From assembly GCF_009829925.1 (NCBI RefSeq), contig NZ_SNVJ01000003.1, positions 1-64,000 on the forward strand: a DNA stretch of 64,000 nt. Direction: 5' to 3'. Below are positions 33,626 through 43,158 of this stretch, piece by piece (within the stretch, counting starts at the first letter, position 1; every line of letters begins with the position of its first letter). Under the pieces are notes generated by a model, which was not told where the DNA came from, did not search any database, and saw only the letters and a program-made list of their open reading frames with translations. Source of the DNA: Teichococcus coralli. GTDB taxonomy: Bacteria > Pseudomonadota > Alphaproteobacteria > Acetobacterales > Acetobacteraceae. Made by a program: the position numbers and the translations under genes.

Positions 33626-35719
33626 ATGCTGCGCGCGCTGATCCCCGCCCTCGCCCTGCTCGCCCTCGCCGGCCCGGCCCGGGCGCTGGAAAGCGCGCCG
33701 GTGCGCTCCGAGCGCGCCACCATGACGCTCGCCGCCGAGGTGGACGCCGTCGCCCCCGGCCAGTCCTTTCGCCTCGGGCTGCGCCAGGTGCTGGCGCCCG
33801 GCTGGCACACCTACTGGCGCAATGCGGGCGATGCCGGCGCCCCGCCGGAGATCAGCTTCACCGCGCCCGACGGCACAAAGACCACCGGCTTCGACTGGCC
33901 GGCGCCGCAGCGCATCCCCTTCGGGCCGCTGGTGAACTACGGCTACGAGGGCCATGTGCTGCTGCCGCTGACGGTAACCCCGCCCGCGAGCCTGAAGCCC
34001 GGCGATGTCTTCACCCTGGAGGCACAGGCCAACTGGCTGGTCTGCGAGCAGGTCTGCGTCCCGGAGGAGGGCAGCTTCCGGCTCGACTTCCCGGCGGAGG
34101 CCGCCCCCCGCCCCGACCCCGCACTCGCCGAAGCCTTCCGCGAGGCCGAGGCCGCCCTGCCCCGCCCCTCCCCCTGGAAGGCCAGCCTGGGCTTTGACGG
34201 GCAGAAGGGCGCCCTGCGGCTGGACGGCACCGACCTGACCCCCGCCACCATCCGCGCGGCCGGCTTCTTTCCCGCCGCGCCGACCGTGCTGAACCACGCC
34301 GCGCCGCAGCCGATGACGGCATCGGACGGCGCCCTCCGGCTCGGCCTGGAACGCGGCGCCGTTCCCCTGCCGCCCGGCCCGGTGGAGGGCGTGGTGGTGC
34401 TGACCGACGCCGCCGGCGGCCGCAGCGCCTTCAGCATTTCCGCGACGCCCGGCGCCGTGCCCACCGCCCTCGCGGCTTCCGCCTCCGCCGGCCCCGGACT
34501 GTGGCAGGCGGCGCTGCTGGCGGCGCTTGGCGGCCTGATCCTGAACCTGATGCCCTGCGTGTTTCCCATCCTGGCGATGAAGGCCATGGCCCTGGCCCGC
34601 CTTTCCGGCGCGGCGCGCGGCGAGGTGCGCGGCCACGCAGCCAGCTACACCGCCGGCGTGCTGCTCTGCTTCCTGGCCCTGGCCGGGCTGCTGCTGGCGC
34701 TGCGCGCGGGCGGCGTCGTGGCCGGATGGGGCTTCCAGTTCACCGCCCCGGCCTTCGTGGCCGGCATGAGCTGGCTGATGCTGGCCGTCGGCCTGAACCT
34801 GGCGGGCGTGTTCCAGGTCGGCGGAGCGGTGGGGGCCGGTGCCGGGCTGGCGGCGCGCGGCGGGCATCTTGGCAGCTTCGCCACCGGCGGGCTGGCGGTG
34901 CTGGTGGCCACGCCCTGCACCGCGCCCTTCATGGCCACCGCCATCGGGGCGGCGCTGAGCATGCCGCCCGCCGCCACCCTGGCCATCTTCGCGGCCATGG
35001 GCCTCGGCATGGCCGCGCCCTACGCGCTGCTCGCCCTTGCGCCGGGGCTGGCCCGCCTGCTGCCGCGTCCCGGCACCTGGATGGAGCGGCTGAAGGAGCT
35101 CCTGGCCTTCCCGATGTTTGGCGCCGCGCTCTGGCTGCTCTGGGTGCTGGCGCAGCAGGTCGGGCCGGAGGGGCTGGCGGCGGCGCTGGCCGGGGCGCTC
35201 GCGGTCGGCTTCGCCGCCTGGGCCTGGGGCACGGCGCAGCGCGCGCGGACGCCGCGCGGGCGCTGGCTGGGGCGGGCCGGCGGGACGCTGGCGCTGCTGG
35301 CGGCGCTTGCGGCGCTTCCCGGGCTCGCGGCTGCGCCCGCCGCCCGCCCCGGCGCCCTGGCCGCCGCGGGGAATGGCGCCGAACCCTGGTCAGCCGCGCG
35401 CCTCGCCGCCCTGCGCGCGGAAGGCCGCCCCGTCTTCGTCAACCTGACCGCCGCCTGGTGCATCACCTGCAAGGTGAACGAGCGCGTGGCGCTGGACACC
35501 GAGGCGGTGCGCGCCGCCTTCGCGCGCCAGGGCGTCGCCTACCTCAAGGGCGACTGGACGGACGGCAACGCCACCCTCGCCGCCGTGCTGCGCGCGCATG
35601 GCCGGGCCGGCGTGCCGCTTTACCTCCTCTACCCGCCCGGCGGCGGCGAGCCCGCGGTGCTGCCGCAGATCCTGACCGAAGGCATCATGCTGCGCGCCCT
35701 CGGCGCGGACCCGGCCTGA
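33626..35719 (+). CDS. DsbD/ScsB-like thiol:disulfide interchange protein
   Basis: Inner-membrane electron conduit of 697 residues carrying reducing power from cytoplasmic thioredoxin to the periplasm. It starts with a signal peptide and a periplasmic alpha domain of the DsbC/ScsB type (to about residue 275), which contains the Cys pair in WLVCEQVCVPEEG. An eight-helix DsbD core follows, with one redox Cys in LILNLMPCVFPILAMKA and the other in VLVATPCTAPFMATAIG. The C-terminal periplasmic thioredoxin-like domain (about 570-697) has active site CITC in LTAAWCITCKVNERVAL. Length and domain order fit ScsB better than short CcdA. Together with the DsbA-like protein at the window start it indicates active periplasmic thiol chemistry. 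Confidence 0.93.
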   Translation: MLRALIPALALLALAGPARALESAPVRSERATMTLAAEVDAVAPGQSFRLGLRQVLAPGWHTYWRNAGDAGAPPEISFTAPDGTKTTGFDWPAPQRIPFGPLVNYGYEGHVLLPLTVTPPASLKPGDVFTLEAQANWLVCEQVCVPEEGSFRLDFPAEAAPRPDPALAEAFREAEAALPRPSPWKASLGFDGQKGALRLDGTDLTPATIRAAGFFPAAPTVLNHAAPQPMTASDGALRLGLERGAVPLPPGPVEGVVVLTDAAGGRSAFSISATPGAVPTALAASASAGPGLWQAALLAALGGLILNLMPCVFPILAMKAMALARLSGAARGEVRGHAASYTAGVLLCFLALAGLLLALRAGGVVAGWGFQFTAPAFVAGMSWLMLAVGLNLAGVFQVGGAVGAGAGLAARGGHLGSFATGGLAVLVATPCTAPFMATAIGAALSMPPAATLAIFAAMGLGMAAPYALLALAPGLARLLPRPGTWMERLKELLAFPMFGAALWLLWVLAQQVGPEGLAAALAGALAVGFAAWAWGTAQRARTPRGRWLGRAGGTLALLAALAALPGLAAAPAARPGALAAAGNGAEPWSAARLAALRAEGRPVFVNLTAAWCITCKVNERVALDTEAVRAAFARQGVAYLKGDWTDGNATLAAVLRAHGRAGVPLYLLYPPGGGEPAVLPQILTEGIMLRALGADPA

Positions 35720-35906
35720 GGCCAGCCCCGCCCCGCCCGGCTGCCCGTTTCCCAAGGGGCGGCGGAAGGCGGCCCGGATTGCATTCCGGTCATGAAATCC
35801 CCGGCCTACGCGCAGGAACCACCGCTCGCGAACCGCGTTCTTTGCGCGGAGCAGCATCCCTCCTGCTGAACCGATCGCGCCGCCTGTCCTTCAAGGACGT
35901 GTGTTT

Positions 35907-35930
35907 CGCATACATTTTTGTTCGTATGTC
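35907..35930. promoter_or_regulatory. AcrR-like TetR-family operator upstream of the efflux operon
   Basis: A 24-base AT-rich imperfect inverted repeat in the 262-base gap before the efflux operon: left half CGCATACATTTT, right half TGTTCGTATGTC. From memory of the E. coli AcrR operator (half-site TACATACATTTG), about 17 of 24 positions agree. It is 52 bases before the GTG of the adaptor gene. No TetR-family regulator gene is in the neighbourhood, so the cognate repressor would be encoded elsewhere. Confidence 0.5.
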
Positions 35931-35981
35931 ACAGGCTCCGTCTGCCGGAAGAACCTGCGCGCCGAGTGACGAGGATTTCCA

Positions 35982-37298
35982 GTGGCTGATCACGAGCAGG
36001 GCGCGCATGCGGCGCCGGTCGCCGACAAGCGGCATGCCTTCGGGCGCAACACTCATGCCGGCCGTTCCCGTTCCGCCGTGGCCGCCGCGCCCGCGTCGGA
36101 AGACGCGCCGCCCGCGGAGGGCAGGCCCCGCAGCCGCGACAACAGCGACAGCGGCCAGGAGGATCGGCGGAATGGCGCTTCCCGCCAAACGGATGAGCGC
36201 GATCACCAGGACCAGCGTGACCCTGACGACGACGGCGGGCAGGACGGTGACAAGGGCCGCAAGCGTCCCGGCCGCCTGCCGCTGATCATCGGCGGCATCG
36301 TGCTGGCGCTCGCGATCCTCGGCGGCGCCTGGTACTGGTGGAGCCATCGCGATCTCGAGTCCACCGACGACGCCTATACCGAGGGCCGCGCCATCGCCGT
36401 CGCGCCCAAGATCTCCGGCTACGTCGCCGAGCTGGCGGTGAAGGACAACCAGCTCGTCCATGCCGGCGACCTGCTGCTGCGCATCGACGCCAGCGATCTC
36501 ACCGCCCAGCGCAACCAGGCGCGCGCCAACCTCCAGCTCGCGCGCGCCCAGCTCGATGCCGCGCAGGTGCAGCTGGAGGTGGCGCGGGTGCGCGCGCCGG
36601 CACAGCTGCAACAGGCGGAGGCGCAACTGAAGGCGGCGCAGGCCAGCCAGGCGCAGGCCGAGGCCGAGTACCGCCGCCAGCGCCGCGTGGACCCGCGCGC
36701 CACCACGCAGTCCAGCATCGACACCGCCAATGCCCAACTTCAGGCGCAGACGGCGAACGTCGCCCAGGCCGAGGCGCAGCTCCGCATCGCCAAGCTGATC
36801 GAGCAGGACATCGAGCTGGCCCAGGCGGCGGTCGAGCAGCGCAAGGCGCAGGTCGCGCAGGCCGAGGCACAGCTCAACGAGGCCGAGACCATGCTCTCCT
36901 ATGCCGTGCTACGCGCGCCGCAGGATGGCTGGGTGACCCGGCGCAACGTCGAGCAGGGCGGCTTCGTGCAGCCCGGCAGTACCTTGATGAACCTCGTCAC
37001 GCCCGACCTCTGGGTGACCGCCAACTTCAAGGAGACGCAGCTCACCGCGATGCAGCCCGGCCAGCCGGTGACGATCGAGGTGGACGCCTATCCCGACCTG
37101 GAGCTGCGCGGCCATGTGGACAGCATCCAGCGCGGCAGCGGCGCGCGCTTCAGCGCCTTTCCGGCCGAGAACGCCACCGGCAACTTCGTCAAGATCGTCC
37201 GCCGCGTGCCGGTGAAGATCATCATCGACAGCGGCCTGCCAAAGGACGAGCCGCTGCCGCTCGGCCTTTCCGTCGTGCCGACGGTGAAGCTGGAATGA
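35982..37298 (+). CDS. HlyD/EmrA-family membrane fusion protein
   Basis: Periplasmic adaptor of a tripartite multidrug efflux pump; 438 residues. The first 95 residues are an unusually long, highly charged cytoplasmic tail (many Asp, Arg, Gln, Gly). One membrane anchor follows, LPLIIGGIVLALAILGGAWYWW. The adaptor core begins ESTDDAYTEGRAIAVAPKISGYV (lipoyl/barrel half), then a long Ala/Gln coiled-coil hairpin (about 170-300), the second half APQDGWVTRRNVEQGGFVQPG, and the beta-barrel with LWVTANFKETQLTAMQPGQPV typical of EmrA. The start is GTG 35982 with GAGGA six bases upstream. The stop overlaps the MFS start (ATGA). Confidence 0.94.
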   Translation: MADHEQGAHAAPVADKRHAFGRNTHAGRSRSAVAAAPASEDAPPAEGRPRSRDNSDSGQEDRRNGASRQTDERDHQDQRDPDDDGGQDGDKGRKRPGRLPLIIGGIVLALAILGGAWYWWSHRDLESTDDAYTEGRAIAVAPKISGYVAELAVKDNQLVHAGDLLLRIDASDLTAQRNQARANLQLARAQLDAAQVQLEVARVRAPAQLQQAEAQLKAAQASQAQAEAEYRRQRRVDPRATTQSSIDTANAQLQAQTANVAQAEAQLRIAKLIEQDIELAQAAVEQRKAQVAQAEAQLNEAETMLSYAVLRAPQDGWVTRRNVEQGGFVQPGSTLMNLVTPDLWVTANFKETQLTAMQPGQPVTIEVDAYPDLELRGHVDSIQRGSGARFSAFPAENATGNFVKIVRRVPVKIIIDSGLPKDEPLPLGLSVVPTVKLE

Positions 37299-38869
37299 GC
37301 GGCTCCGTCGGCAAGGGCTGGCGGCCTGCCGCCAATCCCTGGGTCATCACCCTGGTGGTGACCATGGCCGCCTTCATGGAGGTGCTCGACACCACCATCG
37401 TCAACGTCTCGCTGCCGCACATCGCCGGCAGCATGTCGGTCAGCAACGACGAAAGCACCTGGGCGCTGACCACCTACCTCGTGGCCAACGGCATCGTGCT
37501 GACCATCTCCGGATCGCTCAGCCGCATGATCGGGCGCAAGCGCTACTTCGTCATCTGCATCAGCGTCTTCACCGCCGCCTCGCTCGGCTGCGGCATGGCC
37601 ACCGAGTTCTGGCAACTCCTCCTGTTCCGCGCCCTCCAGGGCTTCTTTGGCGGCGGCCTGCAGCCGACGCAGCAGGCCATCATCCTCGACACCTTTCCGC
37701 CGGAGCGGCGCGGCACCGCCTTCTCCGTCACCGCCATCGCCATCGTCGTGGCGCCGATCCTCGGGCCGGTGCTGGGCGGGTACCTCACCGACACCTATTC
37801 CTGGCACTGGATCTTCCTGATCAACGTGCCGATCGGCGTGCTGACGGTGTTTGGCGTGCTGCAGGTGGTGGAGGACCCGCCCTGGGTGGAGGAGGAGCAG
37901 TCCCGCCCCTTCCGCTTCGACTATGTGGGGCTTGGCTTCATCGTGCTGGCGCTGGGTGGCATGGAGCTGGCGCTCGACCGCGGCGAGAACTACGACTGGC
38001 TGGACTCCGACTTCATCCGCAAGGCGGCGCTGGTCTCGGCCGTCGGCTATGTCGGCGGCGTCTACTGGCTGCTTTACGCGCGCAACCCCATCGTGGACCT
38101 CCGGGTCTTCAAGGACCGCAACTTCTCCGTCGGCTGCGCCGCCATCGGCCTGATGGGCTTCGTGCTCTACGCCTCGGCGGTGCTGATCCCGCAGATGGCG
38201 CAGCAGCAGCTCGGCTACAACGCAACCTGGTCCGGCCTGGTGCTGGCACCGGGCGCGGTGCTGCTGGTGATGCTGATTCCCGTCACCGGCAAGCTGATGA
38301 GCTTCATGCCCGCGAAGTACCTGGTGGCCTTCGGCGGCCTCTGCCTCAGCGCCGCGCTCTACTATTCGCAAGGTCTGACGCCGGACATCGACTATGCCGA
38401 GCTGGCCATCATGCGCGCGGCGCAGACGGTGGGCCTCGCCTTCCTCTTCGTGCCGATCAGCACCATCGCCTATGCCACCCTGCCGCGCGCGCTGAACGGC
38501 GACGCCACCGCGCTCTTCACCATGATCCGCAACGTGATGGGCTCGGTGGGGATTTCGGTCTCGACCGCGCTCGTCACCAACCACGAGCAGATCCGCACGA
38601 GCTACCTCGCCGAATACATGACGCCGCTCTACCAGCCCTTCAACACGACGCTGCAGCAGATCGAGCAGGCGCTGATCGACCACGGCTACTCCGCCGCCGC
38701 CGCCGGGCAGCTTGCCATGGGGCAGATGGCGCAGATGCTGCGGGAGCAGGTGGCCATCCTGGCCTATTCCGACACCTTCAGGATCACCGCGGCGCTGGCG
38801 CTGCTGATCGTGCCGCTCGCCTTCCTGTTCACGGGCCAGAAGGTCCAGGGCGGCGGCGGGGGACATTGA
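37295..38869 (+). CDS. DHA2-family drug:H+ antiporter, EmrB-like
   Basis: Inner-membrane pump of 524 residues with 14 predicted helices. The first helix carries the DHA2 motif MAAFMEVLDTTIVNVSLPHIAG; motif A is GSLSRMIGRKRYFV; motif C is the TAIAIVVAPILGPVLGGYLTDTYSWHWIFLINVP region (37735-37836). The C-terminal half has LAFLFVPISTIAYATLPRALNGDATALFTMIRNVMGS, usual in EmrB. It extrudes hydrophobic drugs through the adjacent adaptor and outer-membrane channel. Coupled by ATGA overlap to the adaptor gene. Confidence 0.95.
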   Translation: MSGSVGKGWRPAANPWVITLVVTMAAFMEVLDTTIVNVSLPHIAGSMSVSNDESTWALTTYLVANGIVLTISGSLSRMIGRKRYFVICISVFTAASLGCGMATEFWQLLLFRALQGFFGGGLQPTQQAIILDTFPPERRGTAFSVTAIAIVVAPILGPVLGGYLTDTYSWHWIFLINVPIGVLTVFGVLQVVEDPPWVEEEQSRPFRFDYVGLGFIVLALGGMELALDRGENYDWLDSDFIRKAALVSAVGYVGGVYWLLYARNPIVDLRVFKDRNFSVGCAAIGLMGFVLYASAVLIPQMAQQQLGYNATWSGLVLAPGAVLLVMLIPVTGKLMSFMPAKYLVAFGGLCLSAALYYSQGLTPDIDYAELAIMRAAQTVGLAFLFVPISTIAYATLPRALNGDATALFTMIRNVMGSVGISVSTALVTNHEQIRTSYLAEYMTPLYQPFNTTLQQIEQALIDHGYSAAAAGQLAMGQMAQMLREQVAILAYSDTFRITAALALLIVPLAFLFTGQKVQGGGGGH

Positions 38870-38879
38870 GTTGCACGTG

Positions 38880-40589
38880 ATGAGCTTTCGCGCCGCCCTC
38901 GCGGTCGCCCTGGCCGGCGGCCTTGCAGCCTGCACCGTGGGCCCCGACTTCGTGCCACCCCGCGCCGAGGTGCCGCCCGCCTGGAGCGACGCCGCGCGCA
39001 ACCCGAACCAGGCGGTTTCCCTCCAGGCCGATCCGGCCCCACGCTGGTGGACCAGCTTCAACGACCCGGCGCTGAACTCGCTGATCGAGCGCACGGTGGC
39101 CGGCAACCCGGACCTGCAACAGGCGGTGCTGCGCATCGTGGAGGCGCGGCAGGCCGAGGCGGCGGCGCGCGGCGCGGGCCTGCCGAGCCTGAACGGGAGC
39201 GGCACCTACACCCGCCAGCAGCTCGGCCTGCGCGGCCTTCTGCGATCGCAGGGCGCCTTCGGCTCGATCGAGGGCCTGCGCAACAACCAGCAGCTCAATG
39301 GCCAGGAGCCCGGCCTCGGCAATCGAGCGGCGGATGCGCTGGAGAACGCCCTCAACGGCCTCACCGGACCGAGCAACCTGTTCCAGCTCGGCTTCGATGC
39401 AAGCTGGGAGCTGGACCTCTTCGGCCGCGTCCGCCGTTCGGTGGAGCAGGCCAACGCGCAAACCCAGGCCGCCGTCGAGGGCACCAACGACGCGCTCGTC
39501 ACGCTGCTGGCCGAGGTGGCGCAGACCTATGCCGGGCTGCGCGGCGCGCAGGCCCTGGCGCGCACCCAGCAGCAGAACGTGGACACCGCGCGCGACCTGC
39601 TGCGGCTGACGGAGCGCCGCCGTGGCCAGGGCCTGACCACCGAGCTGGACGTGGCCAACCAGCGCGCCCAGCTGGCCAGCTACGAGGCGCAGCTGCAGCC
39701 CTTCAAGCGCCAGGCGCAGCAGGCGATGAACCGCCTCAGCGTGCTCACCGGCCAGCCGCCCGGCGCGCTGGACCAGGAGCTTTCCGTCACCGCGCCGATC
39801 CCGCCGACGCCGCCCTCCGTTCCGGTGGGCCTGCCCTCCTCGCTGGCACGGCGGCGCCCCGACATCCGCCAGGCGGAGGCGCGCCTGCACGCCGCCACCG
39901 CCGGAATCGGCGTCGCCACGGCGCAGTTCTACCCGGACATCTCGCTGACCGGCAGCATCGGCGTGCGCGCCATCGACGCCGACTACCTGACCAACTGGGC
40001 CAGCCATTTCTACTCCTTCGGCCCGGCCATCTCGCTGCCGATCTTCCAGGGCGGCCGGCTCACCGCCAACCTCCGCCTCGCCCGCGCGCAGCAGGCCGGG
40101 GCGGCGCTGGCCTACCGCGGCACCGTGCTCAACGCGCTGCGCGAGGTGGAGGACAGCCTGGTCGCCTACCGCACGGACAAGGTGCAGCGGGACCTGCTGG
40201 AGCGCGCCGTCAAGGCGGCCGAGACCGCCCTCTCCCTGGCCCGCAGCCGCTACAACAACGGCCTGTCCAACTTCCTCGACGTGCTCGACGCGCAGCGCAG
40301 CCTGGTGGAGGCGCGCCAGCAGCGCGTGCGCGCGACGCTCGCCCTGACCACCGACCTGGTCTCGCTCTACAAGGCGCTGGGCGGCGGCTGGCAGGAGGGG
40401 CTGGTGGCCTCGGTCGTGTCCATTCCGCCGCCGGAGGGCGGCCGGCCGGTGGAGTCGCTTTCGCCCGACAGTCTCGCCGGCGTGGATCCACCCGGCAGGC
40501 CGGTGCCCACCACCGCCGGCGTCGGGCCGCTGCAACCCTCCTTCCCGGCCGCCCAGCCGGCCCGCCTGCCCCCCGCCGTGCGGCCCTGA
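38880..40589 (+). CDS. NodT-family outer-membrane efflux lipoprotein
   Basis: TolC-like channel completing the tripartite pump; 569 residues from ATG 38880. The signal ends in the lipobox LAGGLAACTVGPDF, with CTVGPDFVPP as in NodT/OprM lipoproteins. Two OEP repeats follow, with WELDLFGRVRRSVEQANAQ and LARRRPDIRQAEARLHAATAGIGVATAQFYPDISLTGSIG as the conserved blocks, then SLPIFQGGRL and the second helical hairpin ending ALGGGWQEG. The C-terminal 60 residues are Pro-rich. An in-frame TTG at 38871, one base after the pump stop, is an alternative start. Confidence 0.94.
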   Translation: MSFRAALAVALAGGLAACTVGPDFVPPRAEVPPAWSDAARNPNQAVSLQADPAPRWWTSFNDPALNSLIERTVAGNPDLQQAVLRIVEARQAEAAARGAGLPSLNGSGTYTRQQLGLRGLLRSQGAFGSIEGLRNNQQLNGQEPGLGNRAADALENALNGLTGPSNLFQLGFDASWELDLFGRVRRSVEQANAQTQAAVEGTNDALVTLLAEVAQTYAGLRGAQALARTQQQNVDTARDLLRLTERRRGQGLTTELDVANQRAQLASYEAQLQPFKRQAQQAMNRLSVLTGQPPGALDQELSVTAPIPPTPPSVPVGLPSSLARRRPDIRQAEARLHAATAGIGVATAQFYPDISLTGSIGVRAIDADYLTNWASHFYSFGPAISLPIFQGGRLTANLRLARAQQAGAALAYRGTVLNALREVEDSLVAYRTDKVQRDLLERAVKAAETALSLARSRYNNGLSNFLDVLDAQRSLVEARQQRVRATLALTTDLVSLYKALGGGWQEGLVASVVSIPPPEGGRPVESLSPDSLAGVDPPGRPVPTTAGVGPLQPSFPAAQPARLPPAVRP

Positions 40590-40682
40590 GGAGGGGAAAC
40601 CGTCACGGAACCGACGCCGGGCTGTCAAACCGGCATCACGCGGAGATGCGAACACGTCGCCCGGACAACCGGGTGACCTCTC

Positions 40683-42227
40683 ATGACGCTTCCTCGCCGC
40701 TCCCTGCTCGGCGCCGGCATGGCGCTGCCCTTCGCCAGGGCCGCCGCCGCGCAGGCCGACGCCCGGCCGGTGCTGAACATCGGCGTTCCCGAACTGCCGC
40801 CGACGCTGGAGCCGGCGCGCGAGCTGTCCAACGTCGGCACGCGGATCACCTACTCGATCTTCGACACGCTGATCCGCCGCGACTTCCTGGCCTCGCCGGA
40901 TGGCGGCGGCGCCGGGCTGAAGCCCCACCTCGCCACGTCCTGGACGCGCAATGGCCCGAGCGAGCTGGTGCTGACGCTGCGCGAGGGCGTGCGCTTCCAC
41001 AACGGCGACCTGCTGACGCCGGAGGACGTGGTCTATACCTTCACCTCCAATCGGATGCATGGCGAGAAGCCGCTGATGCCGGAGGCGAGGTCCTACTTCG
41101 CCACGCTCGCCGGCGTGGAGGCGGTGGGCGACAACACCGTGCGCTTCCGCACCCGCGTGCCGGACGTTCTGCTGGAGCAGCGCCTGGCCTCCTGGTGCGC
41201 CTGGATCGTCAGCAAGCGGGCCTATGAGGAGCGTGGCTTCGACGGCTTCAGCCGCGACCCCGTCGGCACCGGTCCCTACAGGCTGCGGGCGATGCAGAGC
41301 TACCAGCGCATCACCCTCGACGCCTTCGACGACTACTGGATGGCCCGCCCCACCGCGCGGCAGGTGGTGTTCCGCCAGATCCCCGAGCTGGCCGCGCGCG
41401 TCGCCGCCTTGCAGGCCGGCGACGTGGCCCTGATCACCAACGTGCCGCCCGACCAGCTGGAGATGCTGAAGCCGGTCGGGGAGGTGGATATCCGCCAGGT
41501 GGTGCTGGCCAACGTCCATGTGCTCACCTTCGACGAACGAGGCCCGGGCATGGGCGACAAGCGCATCCGGCAGGCGCTTGCCCTCGCGGTGGACCGCCGG
41601 CTTCTGGTGGAGACGCTCTGGGGCGGCGCCGCCGTGGTGCCGCACGGCCACAACTTCCCGGAATATGGCGACATGTTCCTGGAGGGCCGCTCCCTGCCCC
41701 ACGACCCCGAGCGCGCGAAGCGGCTGCTGCGCGAGGCCGGCTACAACGGCCAGGAGATCACCTACCGCACCCTGCCGAACTACTACACCAACGCGCTGCG
41801 CGCGGCGCAGGTGATGATCGAGATGTGGCGCGCCGTCGGCATCAACGCGCGGCTGCAGGTGGTGGAGAACTTCCCCCAGATGCGCGCCGAGGGGCAGCAG
41901 ATCGGCAACAACTCCAATTCCACGCGCCTGCCCGACCCGCTCGGCTCGCTCTGGATCTCTTGGGGGCCGTCGAGCTGGTTCCAGAAGTCCGGCGCCTTCG
42001 CCAGCACCGCGGCCTTCAACGCCGCCGGCCGCGCGCTGGAGGGCGAGACCGATCCCGCGAGGCGCAAGGCGCTGTTCAGGGCGATGCTCGACGCCTGGGA
42101 GGATGCCGCGCCTGGCACGGTGCTCTACCAGCCCGCCGAGTTCTATGCCGTGCGGAGCCGGGTGAAGTGGCGCCCCTGCACCTTCTACTTCATGGACCTG
42201 CGACCGGACAACCTGAGCTTCGCATGA
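40683..42227 (+). CDS. Oligopeptide/nickel-type (SBP family 5) binding protein
   Basis: A 514-residue periplasmic binding protein of ABC peptide/opine/nickel importers. The N-terminal signal MTLPRRSLLGAGMALPFARAAAAQ has two arginines and a short hydrophobic core, compatible with Tat or Sec. The mature part has PPTLEPARELSNVGTRITYSIFDTLI, LTLREGVRFHNGDLLTPEDVVYT, the RDPVGTGPYRL loop and the KRIRQALALAVDRRLLVE helix, all family hallmarks. No permease or ATPase genes are nearby, so it is an orphan here. Its stop overlaps the metallophosphoesterase start (ATGA), suggesting a shared function around a phosphate-bearing or nucleotide-like ligand, which is only an inference. Confidence 0.92.
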   Translation: MTLPRRSLLGAGMALPFARAAAAQADARPVLNIGVPELPPTLEPARELSNVGTRITYSIFDTLIRRDFLASPDGGGAGLKPHLATSWTRNGPSELVLTLREGVRFHNGDLLTPEDVVYTFTSNRMHGEKPLMPEARSYFATLAGVEAVGDNTVRFRTRVPDVLLEQRLASWCAWIVSKRAYEERGFDGFSRDPVGTGPYRLRAMQSYQRITLDAFDDYWMARPTARQVVFRQIPELAARVAALQAGDVALITNVPPDQLEMLKPVGEVDIRQVVLANVHVLTFDERGPGMGDKRIRQALALAVDRRLLVETLWGGAAVVPHGHNFPEYGDMFLEGRSLPHDPERAKRLLREAGYNGQEITYRTLPNYYTNALRAAQVMIEMWRAVGINARLQVVENFPQMRAEGQQIGNNSNSTRLPDPLGSLWISWGPSSWFQKSGAFASTAAFNAAGRALEGETDPARRKALFRAMLDAWEDAAPGTVLYQPAEFYAVRSRVKWRPCTFYFMDLRPDNLSFA

Positions 42228-43108
42228 ACAACGACGCGCCGATCCGCCTGGTGCAGGTGAGCGACACGCATCTCTCGCCCAGCCATGGCTATTTCGCCGG
42301 CAACTTCGCCGCCTTCCGCGCCGCCATGCGTGCGGCACCGCCCGACCTGATCGTGCATTCGGGCGACCTCGCCTTCAACGGTCCCGCGGCGCCCGAGGAC
42401 CTGCGCTACGGCGCGGCCGCCATGGCGGCGCTGGGGGTGCCCTGGCTGGCCATCCCGGGCAACCATGATATCGGCGAGGCGCCGCGCTTCGCCCGCCTGG
42501 AGCAACCGCTGACGGCCGCCCGCATGGCGGCCTGGCGGCAGCATGTCGGCCCGCAATGGTGGCGGCGCGATCTCGGCGCCTGGCGCGTGATCGGGCTGGA
42601 CAGCGCGCTGATGGCCAGCGGCCTACCGGAGGAGGCCGAGCAGCAAGGCTTCCTCGCCGAGGCGCTGGCCACCCGCCAAGACCGGCCGGTGATGGTCTTC
42701 ACCCACATGCCGCCCTTCGCCGACGATCCTGAGGACCGGGGCTTCACCACCTCAAGCCTGCCCTACGAGGCGCGCCGCGCCTTTCTCGACGCCTGCGCGG
42801 ACGGCGGCGTGAAGGTCATCGCCTGCGGCCACCTGCACCTCTACCGGACCCTGCGCCATCGCGGCATGGCCATCGTCTGGGCACCCGCGACCGCCATGGT
42901 CAGCGCCCGGCGCGGCCTGGAAATGGATGGCCACCTGCCCCGCCCGGGCTACCTGGAATGGGCGCTGGAAGGCCGCGCCGCGCGCCACCGGCTGGTGCAG
43001 CCGCAGCGCATGTTCGTCATCGACATGACCGGCTGGACCGCGGCGAACGGCGGCACCACCACCACCCTGCCGCCGATGCCGGATCCGGCGGAGTTGCTTG
43101 GCGCATGA
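42224..43108 (+). CDS. Metallophosphoesterase, CpdA/class III phosphodiesterase-like
   Basis: A 294-residue cytoplasmic calcineurin-like phosphoesterase. All metal-binding blocks are present: QVSDTHLS, VHSGDLAFNG, PGNHDIGEAP, FTHMPPF and CGHLHLYR. The order and length match the cyclic-nucleotide phosphodiesterase group (CpdA, GpdQ relatives). The substrate could be cAMP, a phosphodiester or a phosphonate. It starts within the stop codon of the binding-protein gene and ends 50 bases before the convergent TRAP permease gene. No signal peptide is seen, so it acts inside the cell. Confidence 0.92.
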   Translation: MNNDAPIRLVQVSDTHLSPSHGYFAGNFAAFRAAMRAAPPDLIVHSGDLAFNGPAAPEDLRYGAAAMAALGVPWLAIPGNHDIGEAPRFARLEQPLTAARMAAWRQHVGPQWWRRDLGAWRVIGLDSALMASGLPEEAEQQGFLAEALATRQDRPVMVFTHMPPFADDPEDRGFTTSSLPYEARRAFLDACADGGVKVIACGHLHLYRTLRHRGMAIVWAPATAMVSARRGLEMDGHLPRPGYLEWALEGRAARHRLVQPQRMFVIDMTGWTAANGGTTTTLPPMPDPAELLGA

Positions 43109-43158
43109 ACCAGGAGAGGCGCGCGGGCGGTCCGGCCCGGCGCCTCCTGGCCAGCGGC

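Noticed and set aside
38829..42338. Very long minus-strand frame (over 1100 codons) under the efflux and binding-protein genes
   Set aside because: His/Gln/Arg-rich composition typical of the antisense of GC-rich genes, with no motif; the plus strand has recognisable NodT, SBP and MPE proteins.
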